DNA of 64,000 bases from Bos javanicus (GCF_032452875.1 NC_083869.1:124936001-125000000), one strand, 5' to 3'; counted from the first letter of the stretch, positions 22,196 through 34,232 are shown. Notes: generated by a model from the sequence alone, not told the origin. A program made the numbers and translations.

Positions 22196-22375
22196 AAAAA
22201 TGCACAACATAAAAGTTGATAGTAATGTTTTATTTGGTGGATAAAACTGAAGACTTAACCCTGGGACACAATATCTCAGATAACTCAGAGACTGTGCTGA
22301 AGCGGCAAGGAGGGAGCCAGGATATGCAGGAGTTTTTGCAACAAAGACTGAGTAATGGGAACATGAAAAGATTCA

Positions 22376-23456
22376 GTTCAGTTCAATTCAGTTCAGTCGC
22401 TCAGTTGTGCCCAACTCTTTGCAACCCCACGGGCTGCAACAACCCAGGCTTCCCTGTCCATCACCAACTCCTAGAGCTTGCTCAAATTCATGTCCATCGA
22501 GTCAGTGATGCCATCCAACCATCTCATCATCTGTTGTCCCCTTCTCCTCCTGCCTTCAATCTTTTCCAGCATCAGGGTCTTTTCTAAGTCAGTTCTTCGC
22601 ACCAGGTAGTCAAAGTATTGGAGATTCAGCTTCAGCCCTTCCAATGAATATTCAGGACTGATTTCCTTTAGGATTGACTGGGTTGATCTCCTTGCTGTCC
22701 AAATGACTCTCAAGAGTCTTCTGCAACACCATGGTTCAAAAGCATCAATTCTTCTGTGCTCTGCTTTCTTTATGGTTCAACTTTCTCATCTATACATGAC
22801 TACTGGAAAAAAACATAGCTTTGACTAGATGAACCTTTGTCAGCAGAGTAATGTCTCTGCTTTTTAGTATGCTATCTAGGTTGGTCATAACTTTTCTTCC
22901 AAGGAGCAAGTGTCTTTTATGGCAGCAGTCACCATCTGCAGTGATTTTGGAGCCCAAGGAAAGAAAGTCTGTCACTGTTTCCATTGTTTCCCTATCTATT
23001 TGCCATAAAGTGATGGGACCAGATGCCATGATCTTAGTTTTCTGAATGTTGAGTTTTAAGCGATCTTTTTCACTCTCCTCTTTCACTTTCATCAAGAGGC
23101 TCTTTAGTTCCTCTTTGCTTTCTGCCATAAGGGTGGTTTCATCTGCATTTCTGAGGTTATTGATATTTCTCCTGGCAATCTTGATTCCAGGTTGTGCTTC
23201 ATCCAGTCTGGCATTTAGCATGATTTACTTTGCATATAAGTTAAATAAGTAAGGTGACAATATACAGCCTTGACGTACTCCTTTCCCAATTGCAACCAGT
23301 CCATTATTCCATGTCCAGTTCTGTTGCTTCTTGACCTGCATACAGATTTCTCAGGAGGCAGGTCAGGTGGTCTGGTATTCCCATCTCTTTAAAAATTTTT
23401 CACAGTTTGTGGTGATCCACACAGTCAAAGGCTTTATCGTAGTCAAGAAATAATCA
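22376..23456 (-). mobile_element. BovB LINE, 5'-truncated
   Basis: Antisense copy. On the minus strand it runs from the F-D-C-V-D-H region near 23430 to the 3' terminus at about 22376, where 'cagttcagttcaattcagtt' marks the element's end. The catalytic region reads A-D-E-T-T in place of the usual Y-A-D-D-T-T, and frameshifts divide the frame. Confidence 0.93.
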
Positions 23457-24035
23457 AGATTATTGTTAATTAAAGAAAACCAGATGTCCCAAGGAATTTA
23501 GTGGTTTTCTACATATGGGAAGATGAAAGAGTTTGGGCCCACTGAAATCATTTCTTTGATCAGCACTTCAGGTTTCTAGGGCTAGCATCCTGTGTTTTCT
23601 CATCCTGAGTTACCTCAGGGTGCTAGATGGCTGGCGGTCATCCTATCTCTATCTTGCGTTCCCTCGGGGCTTACCATCCAGGAGACTTGATGGCAGCAAC
23701 ATCCTTTGTTTAACTGATATGGCAGGCAATAGTTTTCATTCACACAGGTGTGTTACCTTTCTTGATTGTGGTTATGGTTTCAAAGGTATATGATGAATTT
23801 TAAATAAACCAAAACTGGGAATTCTGACTCTGGGGCTTTCACTGTATAGGGTGCAGGTTCAATCGCTGGTGGAGGAGCTGAGATCCCGTAAGCCTCACAG
23901 TGTTGGGGGAGGGGGTGGTGATAAAACAACTCATCAAACTGCATGCTTTAAATATATGCTGTTTATTGTTTGCCAATTATATGCCATTAAACCTGAAAAA
24001 TAATACAATAAAAAATTGTTTTAAAAAAAGGAAAA
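23457..24035. other. unassigned sequence, possibly an old LTR element
   Basis: No gene. Segments such as 'tttctcatcctgagttacct' and 'cttgatggcagcaacatcct' look like an ancient interspersed repeat that I cannot name. A CHR-2-like remnant may lie at about 23835-23915. Confidence 0.35.
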
Positions 24036-24245
24036 CTTCTTCAGTGGCTTCCCAGTACCCTAGGACAAAAGCAAAAGTCAGGAGATGTGGATTCAATCCC
24101 TAGGTTGGGAAGATCCCCTGGAGAAGGAAATGGCAACCCACTCCAGTATTCTTGCCTGGGAAATCCCATGGACAGAGGAGCCTAGCCGGCTACAGTCCAT
24201 GGGATCACAAAGAGTCGGACGTGACTGAGCGACTAAGCGTACACA
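24036..24245 (+). repeat. Bov-tA SINE
   Basis: Altered head, then 'ggattcaatccctaggttgg' and a well-preserved Bov-A body ending 'ggacgtgactgagcgactaa'. Confidence 0.9.
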
Positions 24246-26129
24246 ATAATGGTGGTAACAGTAATAGTAATAATGAAACTGCTACTTTTTCTTGAACATT
24301 TACCAAGAACCAGAAATTTTACATATGTTGTAATTAGAATTTCCCCCAGAAAACCAAACCCAAGACAACGGCTAGTTGCTGATAATTTAGTTGGAACGTG
24401 ACCTCAAGGATTTAATGTAAAAATAAAGAGTAAAATGGGGAAAGAAGAAAAGTCAACACAAAAATTCATTACCAAGATGTTCACTGCTGCAGGTGCCTGG
24501 GGCTAGATCCTACCAATGTCATCTGAGGATTTCCTAGAAAGCTTCTCAGTGTAATCAACCTGTCACAAAGAAGCATTTATCCGTTGACTCCCATCCCCCT
24601 CTGGTTAGGATGACCCAAGGGCATCAACTTTCCTCCCACTTCCAGGTAGGCTCCCACCAGTGTCTTAGGGAAGAGTTCCAGAACAGCTTGCAGAAGGAGC
24701 CAGGAGAGTTGAAGCCCCCACCCAACTGTTTTCTGCCGTTTGAGCTAGAATCTAAGGTCAGACTGAGATGACAGGAGGCAAAAGAGGTCCCACACCATCT
24801 GTTGCAAGACTCAGATTTGCCCATTCTCTACACTCGAATCCATTGTTATCATCTCATCTTCAGTCATAGCTGGCTACATTCTCACTGATGCTCATAATTC
24901 TTTGCAAAATGTACGTTGTCCCATATGCCTTTTGTGCCCTTTAATACACTATAATCAACTATATGGATGATTCTCACAAATAATATTAAATGAAAGAAGC
25001 CAGACCAAGTAGTGTATACTTGTATAATTTCACATAAATAAAAAACGAAACAGGCAAAAATAGTCTGTTGAAAGCTGGGATAGCAGCTACCTTTCCAAGT
25101 GGAAAAGCAGTGTCTGGAAGATTGGGTGAGAGGAGATTTTCTAAATGCTAATGATATTCTGGGTTTTGATCTGTGTGCTGGTTATATGTGTATATTCAGT
25201 TTGTCAAAATTAATCAATAGGATGTGTATGCTTTTCTGCACATATATACTTCTGATAAAATTTTTAAGTGGGAGGTGGCCCAAGCAAGTCCTCTCTTGTC
25301 TTCTGAGTGGTGAATTAACAGTAAAGACTATTTTCAACTATTAGCATTTCTGGATTTGGGGCTTTGGGAAACTATTGGAGCATAATATTAATTTAACAGC
25401 ACAAGCTTTGGCAACAGAGAGCTGTTCGGTCAGTTTCTATTTGGGTGCCATCAGCCAAGTTATTTAAACCCAGAAAGATTCAGTCTCTACACTCCTGTTT
25501 CTATTCAGATCAAATAAATTTTTTAAAAAGAATTCAGTTTCCTCATTTTACAATAGGAAACATAATACTAACAGTACCTAATATATAGGTTGGTGAGAAT
25601 TAAAGTAACATATATAAGGTACCAGCAAAATACCTGGTTAAAATAATAGTATCTATTTATTATTACACAGTACCAGCTCAAAAAAAAAAGTTATGATGAG
25701 TAATATTAGTTTTCATCTTTATATTTTTTTAAGCTTCCAATTTTTCAGCAGGGAACACTGACTCAGGCTGCAGGTACAAGCTTGATCATTGTAGCAGTGT
25801 TAGAAATAAAGAAATAAAGAAAAAAATTGAGACAACCTACCTGGAGAATAGGCAAGTTAATTGTGATCTATCTGTAATCCAGAATACATCAAAACAGTTA
25901 AAATGAATAATCTAAAGCTAGTGGTTATCAATATGGATAAAACAAAATACTGAGGGGAAAAAAGCTGTAGGATAGATACATCTTGATACCTTGTGTATAA
26001 AATTTTTAAATGTGCCAAACAGCACTGTGTATTGTTTGTGTTCACAAATACATTGTCAAAATACAAAATCATATGTATAAATAAAATATTCAGGTAAGTG
26101 ATTATTTTTAAACCCTGTTCTACCACCTT
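24246..26129. other. mostly unassigned intergenic or intronic sequence with L1 scraps
   Basis: A short L1 3' scrap is visible at about 24960-25110 ('aaatgaaagaagccagacca'). The remainder, including small frames at 24624-24824 (minus) and 25099-25344 (plus), shows no domain. Confidence 0.4.
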
Positions 26130-26432
26130 AAAATTTTATTTATTTATTTATTTTTGGCTGTGCTGGGTCTTAATTGATTGAATGTGCTTTCTCTAGTTTC
26201 GGAGAGCAGGGGCTACTCTGTAGTTGCTTTACTCAAGCCTCTCTTTCTCTTGTTTCAGAGAATGGGCTATAGAGCATGTAGCCATTTGTAGTTTCGGCAC
26301 ACGGGCTCAGTGGTTATGGTGAGTGGGCTTAGCAGCCCTGAGGCATGTGGGATCTTCCCAGACCAGGGACTGAACCTATGTCCCCTGTATTGGGAGGCAG
26401 ATTCTTAACCACTGGACCGCCAGAGAAGCCCT
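26130..26432 (-). repeat. CHR-1 SINE
   Basis: (TTTA)n start, 'ttggctgtgctgggtcttaa', 'gggatcttcccagaccaggg' and terminal 'ccactggaccgccagagaag'. Confidence 0.9.
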
Positions 26433-26659
26433 GGAAAGTGACTACCTCTTGATGAGAAAGGAAAGAGGTAGGTGAAAGGAAGAATACTTTGGGGCTTAAA
26501 ACATGTCTCTGATTTTTTTTTTTCCTTGAAAAAACTGCAAGGAAATAAGGCAAAACGCTAAAATTTAACAAAGTTGATGAAAGGTACTTGAGTGTTACAT
26601 AAAAGGCTGAAATATTTCAACCTGCCTGAAATATTTCTCTATTAAAAAAAAAAAGCTTA

Positions 26660-26925
26660 ACCATTCAAAAGAATGAAATAATGGCACTTGCAGCAACATG
26701 GATGGATCCAGAGATTATTGTCTTGAGTGAAGCAAGTCAGACAGTCACAATATCATGTGATGTTGCTTACGTATGGAATCTTAAAAAAAAAAAAAACAGA
26801 AATAGACTCAGACTTAAGAGAACGAATTTATGGTTACAAGAGGGGAAGGAGGGCAGGGAGGGATAGATTAGGAGTTTAGGCTTGACGTGTCACACACTGC
26901 TATCTTTAAAATAGGTAACTGGGGA
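26660..26925 (+). mobile_element. ruminant L1 ORF2 C-terminus/3' UTR fragment
   Basis: 'gcacttgcagcaacatggat', 'gtgaagcaagtcagacagtc' and 'gaatttatggttacaagagg' are typical of the L1 ORF2 end and 3' UTR. Confidence 0.85.
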
Positions 26926-27045
26926 ATTCCCTGGTGGTCCAGTGAACTCCAAGCTTCCACTGCAGGAGGTGCAGGTTCCATCCCTGGTTGGAGAACTAAG
27001 CTCCTGCAAACTCCCGCAAGGCACAGCCAAAAATAATAAATAAAT
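26926..27045 (+). repeat. CHR-2 SINE
   Basis: 'gaattccctggtggtccagt' head, 'caggttccatccctggttgg', 'aaggcacagccaaaaataat' tail; inserted at the L1 3' end. Confidence 0.88.
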
Positions 27046-27089
27046 ACTACATACATATAGAGAGATACACACACACACACATATATACA

Positions 27090-27405
27090 TGTTGTTGTTC
27101 ACTCGCCAAGTCGTGTTCGACTCTTTTTGACCCCATGGACCACAGCACGCCAGGTTTCCCTATCCCTCACCATCTCTCAGAGTTTGCCCAAGTTCATGTC
27201 CATTAAATCGGTGGTGCCATCCAACCATTTCATCCTGTTGCCCTCTTCTGCTTTCAATTTTTCCCAGCATCATGAGCTGGCTCTTTGCATCAGGTGGCCA
27301 AAGTATTGGAGTTTCAGCCTCAGATCAGTCCTTCCAATGAGTGTTCAAGGTTGATGGCCTTTAGGATTGACTGATTTGATCTCCTTGCTGTCCAAGGAGA
27401 TCCAT
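27090..27405 (-). mobile_element. BovB LINE, 3' end fragment
   Basis: Antisense BovB 3' terminus ('gttgttgttcactcgccaag') through the reverse complement of the W-L-D-G-I-T block, ending near 'ccaaggagatcc'. A (CA)n/(TA)n run lies just before it at about 27065-27085. Confidence 0.9.
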
Positions 27406-27499
27406 ATATACATACATACATAAAATAGATAACCAACAAAGACCAATGGTATAGCTATTTACAAAAAAGCTGTTAATTAAAACAAAAACAAAAAAACAT

Positions 27500-27640
27500 G
27501 GACTTCCTGGGTGGTTCAGTGGAAGACTGTGCTCCCAATGCAGAGGGCCCGGGTTCAATTCCTGGTTGGGGAACTAGATCCCACATGCTGCAACTAAGAC
27601 CAAGTGCAATCAAATAAAAATAAATAAATTTAATTATTTT
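27500..27640 (+). repeat. CHR-2 SINE
   Basis: 'ggacttcctgggtggttcag' head, 'gggttcaattcctggttggg' and '(aaat)n' tail. Confidence 0.88.
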
Positions 27641-27799
27641 TTAGAAAAGATGGGAGCAGATGAGTGTGCAAAATACTTTTAAAAAACATTTCTGGTAAGG
27701 AAAAACTATTTATTTATATCAATAAGTGCTGTTATGTCAACTTGAAATCAATGACTTTGGTGAGGAGGTGAAGTACGAGGTTTTGTCTTATTTTGTTCT

Positions 27800-29600
27800 T
27801 TCAGTTCAGTTCAGTTCAGTTCAGTCTCTCAGTCGTGTCTGACTCTTTGCGACCCCATAAATTGCAGCATGCCAGGCTTCCCTGTCCATCACCAACTTCC
27901 AGAGGTCACCCAAACTCAAATCCATCCAGTCGGTGATGCCATCCAGCCATCTCATCCTCTGTCGTCCCCTTCTCCTCCTGCCCTCAATCCCTCCCAGCAT
28001 CAGAGTCTTTTCCAATGAGTCAACTCTTCGCATGAGGTGGCCAAAGTACTGGAGTTTCAGCTTCAGCATCAGTCTTTCCAAAGAACACCCAGGACTGATC
28101 TCCTTCAGAATGGACTGGTTGGATCTCCTTGCAGTCCAGGGGGCTCTCAAGAGTCTTCTCCAACACCACAGTTCAAAAGCATCAATTCTTCGGGGCTCAG
28201 ATTTCTTCACAGTCCAACTTTCATATCCATACTCGACCACTGGAAAAACCACAGCCTTGGCTAGACAGACCTTTGTTGGCAAAGTAATATCTCTGCTTTT
28301 GAATATGCTATCTAGGTTGGTCATAACTTTCCTTCCAAGGAGTAAGTGTCTTTTAATTTCATGGCTGCAGTCACCATCTGCAGTGATTTTGGAGCCCCCC
28401 AAAATAAATCCTGACACTGTTTCCACTGTTTCTCCATCTATTTCCCATGAAGTGATGGGACCAGATGCCATGATCCTTGTTTTCTGAATGTGGAGCTTTA
28501 AGCCAACTTTTTCACTCTCCTCTTTCACTTTCATCAAGAGGCTTTTTAGTTCCTCTTCACTTTCTGCCATAAGGGTGGTGTCATCTGCATATCTGAGGTT
28601 ACTGATATTTCTCCCAGTAATCTTGATTCCAGCTTGTGCTTCTTCCAGCCCAGCGTCTCTCATGATGTACTCTGCATAAAAGTTAAATAAGCAGGGTGAC
28701 AATATACAGCCTTGACATACTCCTTTTCCTATTTGGAACCAGTCTGTTGTTCCATGCCCAGTTCTAACTGTTGCTTCCTGACCTGCATACAGATTTCTCA
28801 AGAGGCAGGTCAGGTGGTCTGGTATTCCCATCTCTTTCAGAATTTTCCACAGTTGATTGTGATCCACACAGTCAAAGGCTTTGGTGTAGTCAATAAAGCA
28901 GAAATAGATGTTTTTCTGGAACTCTCTTGCTTTTTTGATGATCCAGCAGATGTTGGCAATTTGATCTCTGGTTCCTCTGCCTTTTCTAAAATCAGCTTGA
29001 ACATCTGGAAGTTCATGGTTCATGTATTGCTGAAGCCTTGCTTGGAGAATTTTGAGCATTAGTTTACTAGTGTGTGAGATAAGCGCAGTTTTTTGTGGTA
29101 GTTTGAGCATCCTTTGCATTGCCTTTCTTTGGGATTGGAATGAAAACTGACCTTTTCCAGGCCTGTGGCCACTGCTGAGTTTTCCAAATGTGCTGGCATA
29201 TTGAGTGCAGCACTTTCACAGCATCATCTTCCAGGATTTGAAATAGCTCAACTGGAATTCCATCACCTCCACTAGCTTTGTTCATAGTGATACTTTCTAA
29301 GGCCCACTTGACTTCACATTCCAGATGTCTGGCTCTAGGTGAGTGATCACACCATCATGATTATCTTGGTCATGAAGATCTTTTTTGTACAGTTCTTCTG
29401 TGTATTCTTGCCACCTCTTCTTAATATCTTCTGCTTCTGTTAGGTCCATACCATTTCTGTCCTTTATCGAGCCCATCTTTGCATGAAATGTCCCCTTGGT
29501 ATCTCTAATTTTCTTAAAGAGATCTCTAGTCTTTCCCATTCTGTTATTTTCCTCTATTTCTTTGCATTGATCACTGAGGAAGGCTTTCTTTAAAAACATA
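27800..29600 (-). mobile_element. BovB LINE with 432-codon open reverse transcriptase frame
   Basis: Antisense, 5'-truncated copy that lacks the endonuclease domain. The open frame 27821-29119 spans most of the RT fingers and palm and the C-terminal region. Intact blocks are F-I-D-Y-T-K-A-F-D-C-V-D-H, G-C-I-L-S-P-C-L-F-N and the catalytic L-R-Y-A-D-D-T-T, then Y-G-Y-E-S-W-T and the R-R-R-R-G-R-Q-R-M-R-W-L-D block. Upstream frames 29067-29285 and 29297-29617 hold the preceding segment, separated by frameshifts. The element's 3' end is at 'cagttcagttcagttcagtt', about 27800. This is the least decayed BovB coding segment in the window, but without endonuclease it cannot move on its own. Confidence 0.95.
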
Positions 29601-29619
29601 CAATAAATTTCATGCACTT

Positions 29620-29960
29620 TGGTGTTCAGCTCTATGAGTCAAACACATATATTCCTGTGTTTCCACTACCATAATAATCTAATTAAAAACTGTCCATCAC
29701 CCCAAAATTTTCCTTTGTGCTGTCTTTTGTGGTCAACACCTTCTTCTCACTGAGCCTGTGGCATCTACTGATTTGTTTTCTGTTCCTATGATTTGGGTTT
29801 TCCAGATAGGATTCTCCGAGGTGGGAAAAAAATGTGATTTGAATGTGATAGAGAAACTGATTCAATCTATAATGTGTGCTCTTTTGTGCTATTGAATTTT
29901 TCCTTAAATGTACACATTACTATGCCTTAAAAATAACAACAAAATAAGATTTTTGCAAAA
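29620..29960 (-). mobile_element. possible old L1 fragment
   Basis: 'ccccaaaattttcctttgtg' and 'tgatttgttttctgttccta' resemble antisense old L1 3' sequence. Low certainty. Confidence 0.4.
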
Positions 29961-29977
29961 GAAAAAGCTAAGATCTC

Positions 29978-30142
29978 AGAAGGGGATGACAGAGGATGAG
30001 ATGGTTGGATGGCATCACCGACTCAATGGATGTGAGTTTGAGTAAGCTCCAGGAGTTGGTGATGGACAGGGAAGCCTGGCTGCAGTCCATGGGGTCGCAA
30101 AGAGTTGGACACGACTGAGCGACTGAACTGAACTGAACTGAA
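29978..30142 (+). mobile_element. BovB LINE, extreme 3' end fragment
   Basis: 'aggggatgacagaggatgag' to 'gcgactgaactgaactgaac': only the last 165 bases of BovB, with a short internal deletion. Confidence 0.9.
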
Positions 30143-30597
30143 GATCTCAGAAAGTGTTGGGGACCACTGAAAACCAGTTCCACCTAACACAGTTTAAACT
30201 CCCCACTGGGCGGAATGACTTCACCTTAGTTTCAGATCCTGAGATCTTTTCTTTCACAAACTGTGAAAGGCTCCCGAAGCCCTGGTAGTCCTTTATGGGC
30301 TGAGAACCAGGTCCAATTATTGGCAAAGAATTTACTGGGCCAATCAGAGAACAATATGCAAATAAATAAAAACTATAAAACTTCCTCACCCTTGCTTTGG
30401 ACTTTGCAGAGTTGAGGCTGTGAATGTTGCTGCCCCCTGCCGGCCACATCTCTCAACAGCAGGTTCATTGAACTAAAAGGATCCCACTTCTATTAAGACC
30501 TCTGTGGGACTCTGGATTAGAGAAACAGGACTTAAAATAAATTTTACTCTTTGCTGGTCAGACCACTGCTCTGACACAAACATAAGCTGATAATTAT
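30143..30597. other. unassigned sequence
   Basis: A 100-codon minus frame at 30147-30449 has no recognisable domain, and parts may be LTR-like. No confident call. Confidence 0.35.
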
Positions 30598-30924
30598 TGT
30601 TGTTAAGTCACTAAGTCATGTCCAACTCTTTGCGACCCACTGGACTCCAGCATGCCAGGCTTCCCTGTCCTTTTTCACTGTCTCCCAGAGTTTTCTCAAA
30701 CTCATGTCCATTGAGTTGGTGATGCCATCCAGTTGTCTCATCCTCTGTTGTCCCATTCTCCTGCTTCCCTCAATATGCCAAAGTATCAGGATCTTTTCCA
30801 ATGAGTCAGCTTTTCGCATCAGGTGGCCAAATTTATAGGAGCTTCAGCTTCAGCATCAGTCCTTCCAATGAATATTCAGGGTTGATTTCCTTTAGGACTG
30901 ACTGATTTGATCTCCCTACTGTCC
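30598..30924 (-). mobile_element. BovB LINE fragment, antisense half of a head-to-head pair
   Basis: Starts at the BovB 3' terminus in reverse ('gttgttaagtcactaagtca') and stops at 'tgatctccctactgtcc'. At that base a plus-strand BovB begins, so the truncated 5' ends of the two copies face each other. Confidence 0.92.
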
Positions 30925-32687
30925 ATTATATCTACTACTGTGGGCAAGAATCCATTAGAAGAAATGGAGTAGCCCTCATAGTCAACAAAAGCATCCGAAA
31001 TGCAGTACTTGGGTGCAATCTCAAAGATGACAGAATGATCTCAGTTCGTTTCCAAGGCAAACCATTCAATATCTCAGTAACCAAAGTCTATGCCCCAGTC
31101 ACTAAGGTTGAAGAAGTTGAAGTTGAAAGATTCTATGAAGACTTACAAGATCTTTTAGAACTAACACCAAAAAAAAAAAAGATGTCATTTTCATCACAGG
31201 GGACTGGAATGCAAAAGGAGGAAGTGAAGAGCTACCTGGAGTAACAGGCAAGTACAAAATGAAGCAGGGCAAAGACTAACAAGAGTTTTGCCAAGAGAAT
31301 GCACTGGTCATAGAAAACACCCTCTTCCAACAACACAAGAGACTACTCTACACATGGACATCCCCAGAGAGTCAATACCAAAATCAGATTGATTATATTC
31401 TTTGCAGCCAAAGATGGAGAAGCTCTATACAATCAACAAAAACAAGACCAGGAGCTGACTGTGGCTCAGATCATAAACTCCTTATTGCCAAATTCAGACT
31501 TATATTGAAGAAAGTAGGGAAGACAACTAGACCATTCAGGTATGATCTAAAGCAAAGCCCTTAGGATTATACAGTGGAAGTGAGAAATAGATTCAAGGGA
31601 TTAGATCTGATAGACACAGTACCTGAGGAGCTTCGGAGGTTTGTAACATGGTTCCGGAGGTGGGGATCAAAACCATCCCCAAGAAAAAGAGATGCAAAAG
31701 GCAAAAGAGTTGTCTGAGGAGGCCTTAACAAAAGCTGAGAAAAGAAGACAAGCTAAAGGCAAAGGAAAAAAGGAAAGATATACCCATCTGAGTGCAGGAT
31801 TCTAAAGAATAGCAAGGAGAGATAAGACAGCCTTCCTTAGTGACCAATGCAAAGAAATAGAGGAAAACAATAGAATGGGAAAGACTAGAGATCTCTTCAA
31901 GAAAATTAGAGATACCAAGGGAATAGTTCATGCAAAGATGGGCACAATAAAGGACAGAAATGGTATGGACCTAACAGAAGCAGAAGATATTAAGAGGAGG
32001 TGGCAAAAATACACAGAAGAACTATACAAAAAAGATCTTCATGACCCAAATAACAATGATGGTGTTATTGTTATTATCACCTAGAGCCAGACATCTGACT
32101 TCTTGGAGTGTGAAGTCAAATGGGCCTTAGCAAGCATAACTGCCAACAAAGCTAGTGGAGGTGATGGAATTCCAGCTGAGCTATTTCAAATCCTAAGAGA
32201 TGATGCTGTGAAAGTGCTGCACTCAATATGCCAGCAAATTTGAAAAAAGCAGTGGCCACAGGACTGGAAAATGTCAGTTTTCATTCCAATCCCAAAGAAT
32301 GTTCAAACTGTCACACAGTTGCCCTCATTTCACGTGCTAGCTAAGTAATGCTCAAAACTCTCCAAGCAAGGCTTCAACATTATGTGAACCAAGAACTTCC
32401 AGATGTTCAAGCTGGATTTAGAAAAGGCAGAGGAACCAGAGATCAAATTGCTAACATCTGTTGGATCATCAAAAAAGCAAGAGAATTCCAGAAAAACATC
32501 TACTTCCGCTTTATTGACTACACCAAAGCCTTTGACTGTGTGGATCACAACAAACTGTGGAAAATTCTGAAAGAGATGGGAATACCAGACCACCTGACCT
32601 GCCTCTTGAGAAACCTGTATGCAGGTCAGCAAGCAACAGTTAGAAACAGACATGGAACAACAGATTAGTTCAAAATTGAGAAAGGAG
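30925..32687 (+). mobile_element. BovB LINE, 5' part (interrupted by RPL18A)
   Basis: Begins inside the endonuclease domain ('attatatctactactgtggg'; then V-Y-A-P-V near 31090, D-W-N-A-K near 31205), and continues through the linker and the first half of RT (F-I-D-Y-T-K-A-F-D-C-V-D-H near 32509-32548). Stops, frameshifts and a poly-A-like run near 31170 show inactivity. The element is split at 32687 by the RPL18A retrocopy and resumes at 33307 or shortly after. Confidence 0.93.
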
Positions 32688-33306
32688 CCTTTTCGAGGGT
32701 GGCAGCAGTCGTGGGTAGAGCGCCATGAAGGCCTCAGGGACGCTTCGAGAGTATAAGGTGGTGGGGCGCTGCCTGCTGATCTGCAAATGCCGCATGCCTC
32801 CCCTCTATCGCATGAGAATTTTTGCGCCGAATCATGTTGTTGCCAACTCCCGCTTCTGGTACTTTGTGTCTCAGTTGAAGATGAAGAAATCCTCGGGGGA
32901 AATCGTCTACTGTGGACAGGTGTTCGAGAAATCTCCCCTGCGAGTGAAGAACTTCGGCATCTGGCTACGCTATGACTCCCGCAGCGGCACCCACGACATG
33001 TACCGGCAGTACCGGGACCTGACCACCGCTGGCGCCGTCCCCCAGTGTTACGGCACCGAGCCCGGCCCACTCAATCCAGATCATGAAGGTTGAGGAGATC
33101 GCAGCCAGCGAGTGCCGCCGACCAGCGGTCAAGCAGTTCCACGACTCCAAGATCAAGTTCCCACCGCCCCAGTGCGTCCTCCATCGCCAGCACAAGCCAC
33201 GCTTCACCACCAAGAGGCCCAACACCTTCTTTTAGGTGCAGGCCCTCTGTCCCCGGGGCTGCCCAAATGCAACTTAGTGGGAAAACCGGAAAAAAAAAAA
33301 AAAAAA
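32688..33306 (+). pseudogene. RPL18A: RPL18A processed pseudogene nested in BovB
   Basis: Copy of the large-subunit ribosomal protein eL20 mRNA. It has a pyrimidine-starting 5' UTR (CCTTTTC) and ATG at 32725, then M-K-A-S-G-T-L-R-E-Y-K-V-V-G-R-C, F-A-P-N-H-V-V-A and G-I-W-L-R-Y-D-S-R-S-G-T-H, and after a break the K-V-E-E-I-A-A-S and T-K-R-P-N-T-F-F ends with TAG at 33233-33235. A deletion of about 16 bases near 33049 shifts the frame, so the first frame ends at 33093. One lysine codon is also missing near 32880. A poly-A tail lies at about 33289-33310. The target-site duplication is 16 bp with one mismatch, aaaattg(a/g)gaaaggag, at 32672-32687 and 33307-33322, and consists of BovB sequence. 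Confidence 0.96.
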
Positions 33307-34232
33307 AAAATTGGGAAAGGAGTACGTCAAGGCTGTATATTGTCACCTTGCTTATTTAACTTAGATGCAGAGTACATCATGTGAAATGCCGGGCTGGATA
33401 AAGCACAAGCTGGAGCCAAATTGCCAGGAGAAGTATCAGTAACTTCAGATATGCAGATGACACCACCCTTATGGCAGAAAGCGAAGAGGAACTAAAGAGC
33501 CTCTTGATGAAAGTGAAAGAGGAGAGTGAAAAGCTGGCTTAAAACTCAACAGTCAAAAAATGAAGATCATGGCATCCATTCCCATCACTTCATGGCAAAT
33601 AGATGGGGAAACAATGGAAACAGTGAGAGACTTTCTTTTCTTGGGCTCCAAAATCACTGTAGATGGTGACTGAAGCCATGAAATTAAAAGACACTTGCTC
33701 CTTGGAAGAAAAGCTATGACCAACCTAAACAGAGTATTAAAAAGCAGAGACATTTCTTTGCCAACAAAGGTCTGTCTAGTCAAAACTATGGTTTTTCCAG
33801 TAGTCATGTATGGATGTGAGAGTTGAACCATAAAGAAGGCTGAGCATCGAAGAACTGATGCTTTTGAACTGTGGTGTTGGAGAAGATTCTTGAGAGTCCT
33901 TTGGACGGCAAGGAAATCAAACCTGTCAATCTAAAGGAAATCAACCCTGAATATTCATTGGAAGGACTGACGCTGAAACTGAAGCTCCAATACTTTGGCC
34001 ACCTGATGCAAACAGCTGACTCATTAGAAAAGACCCTGATGCTGGGAAAGATTGAAGGCGGGAGGAGAAAGGGGTGGCAGAGAATGAGATGGTTGGATGG
34101 CATCACTGACTCAATGGACATGAGTTTGAGCAAGCCCTAGGAGATGGTAAAGTACAGGGAAGCCTGGTGTGCTGCAGTCCATGGGGTCGCAAAGAGTTGG
34201 ACACGCCTGAGCCACTGAACAGCAGCAAAGCA
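33307..34232 (+). mobile_element. BovB LINE, 3' part (continuation after RPL18A)
   Basis: Resumes exactly at the RT block following the insertion ('ggaaaggagtacgtcaaggc', G-C-I-L-S-P-C), passes the R-Y-A-D-D-T-T block near 33450, and ends at 'gccactgaacagcagc'. Frames are broken. Confidence 0.93.

Noticed and set aside
27821..29119. A reverse transcriptase frame considered as a domesticated or defence-type RT
   Set aside because: It is collinear with BovB copies elsewhere in the window and ends at the BovB 3' terminus. No additional domain or conserved genomic partner is visible.
32330..33070. A 246-codon minus-strand frame
   Set aside because: It is antisense read-through across RPL18A pseudogene and BovB, with no independent domain.
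32725..33093. RPL18A frame as a functional ribosomal protein gene
   Set aside because: It is intronless, has a frameshifting deletion, a poly-A tail and target-site duplications, and sits in a BovB element.
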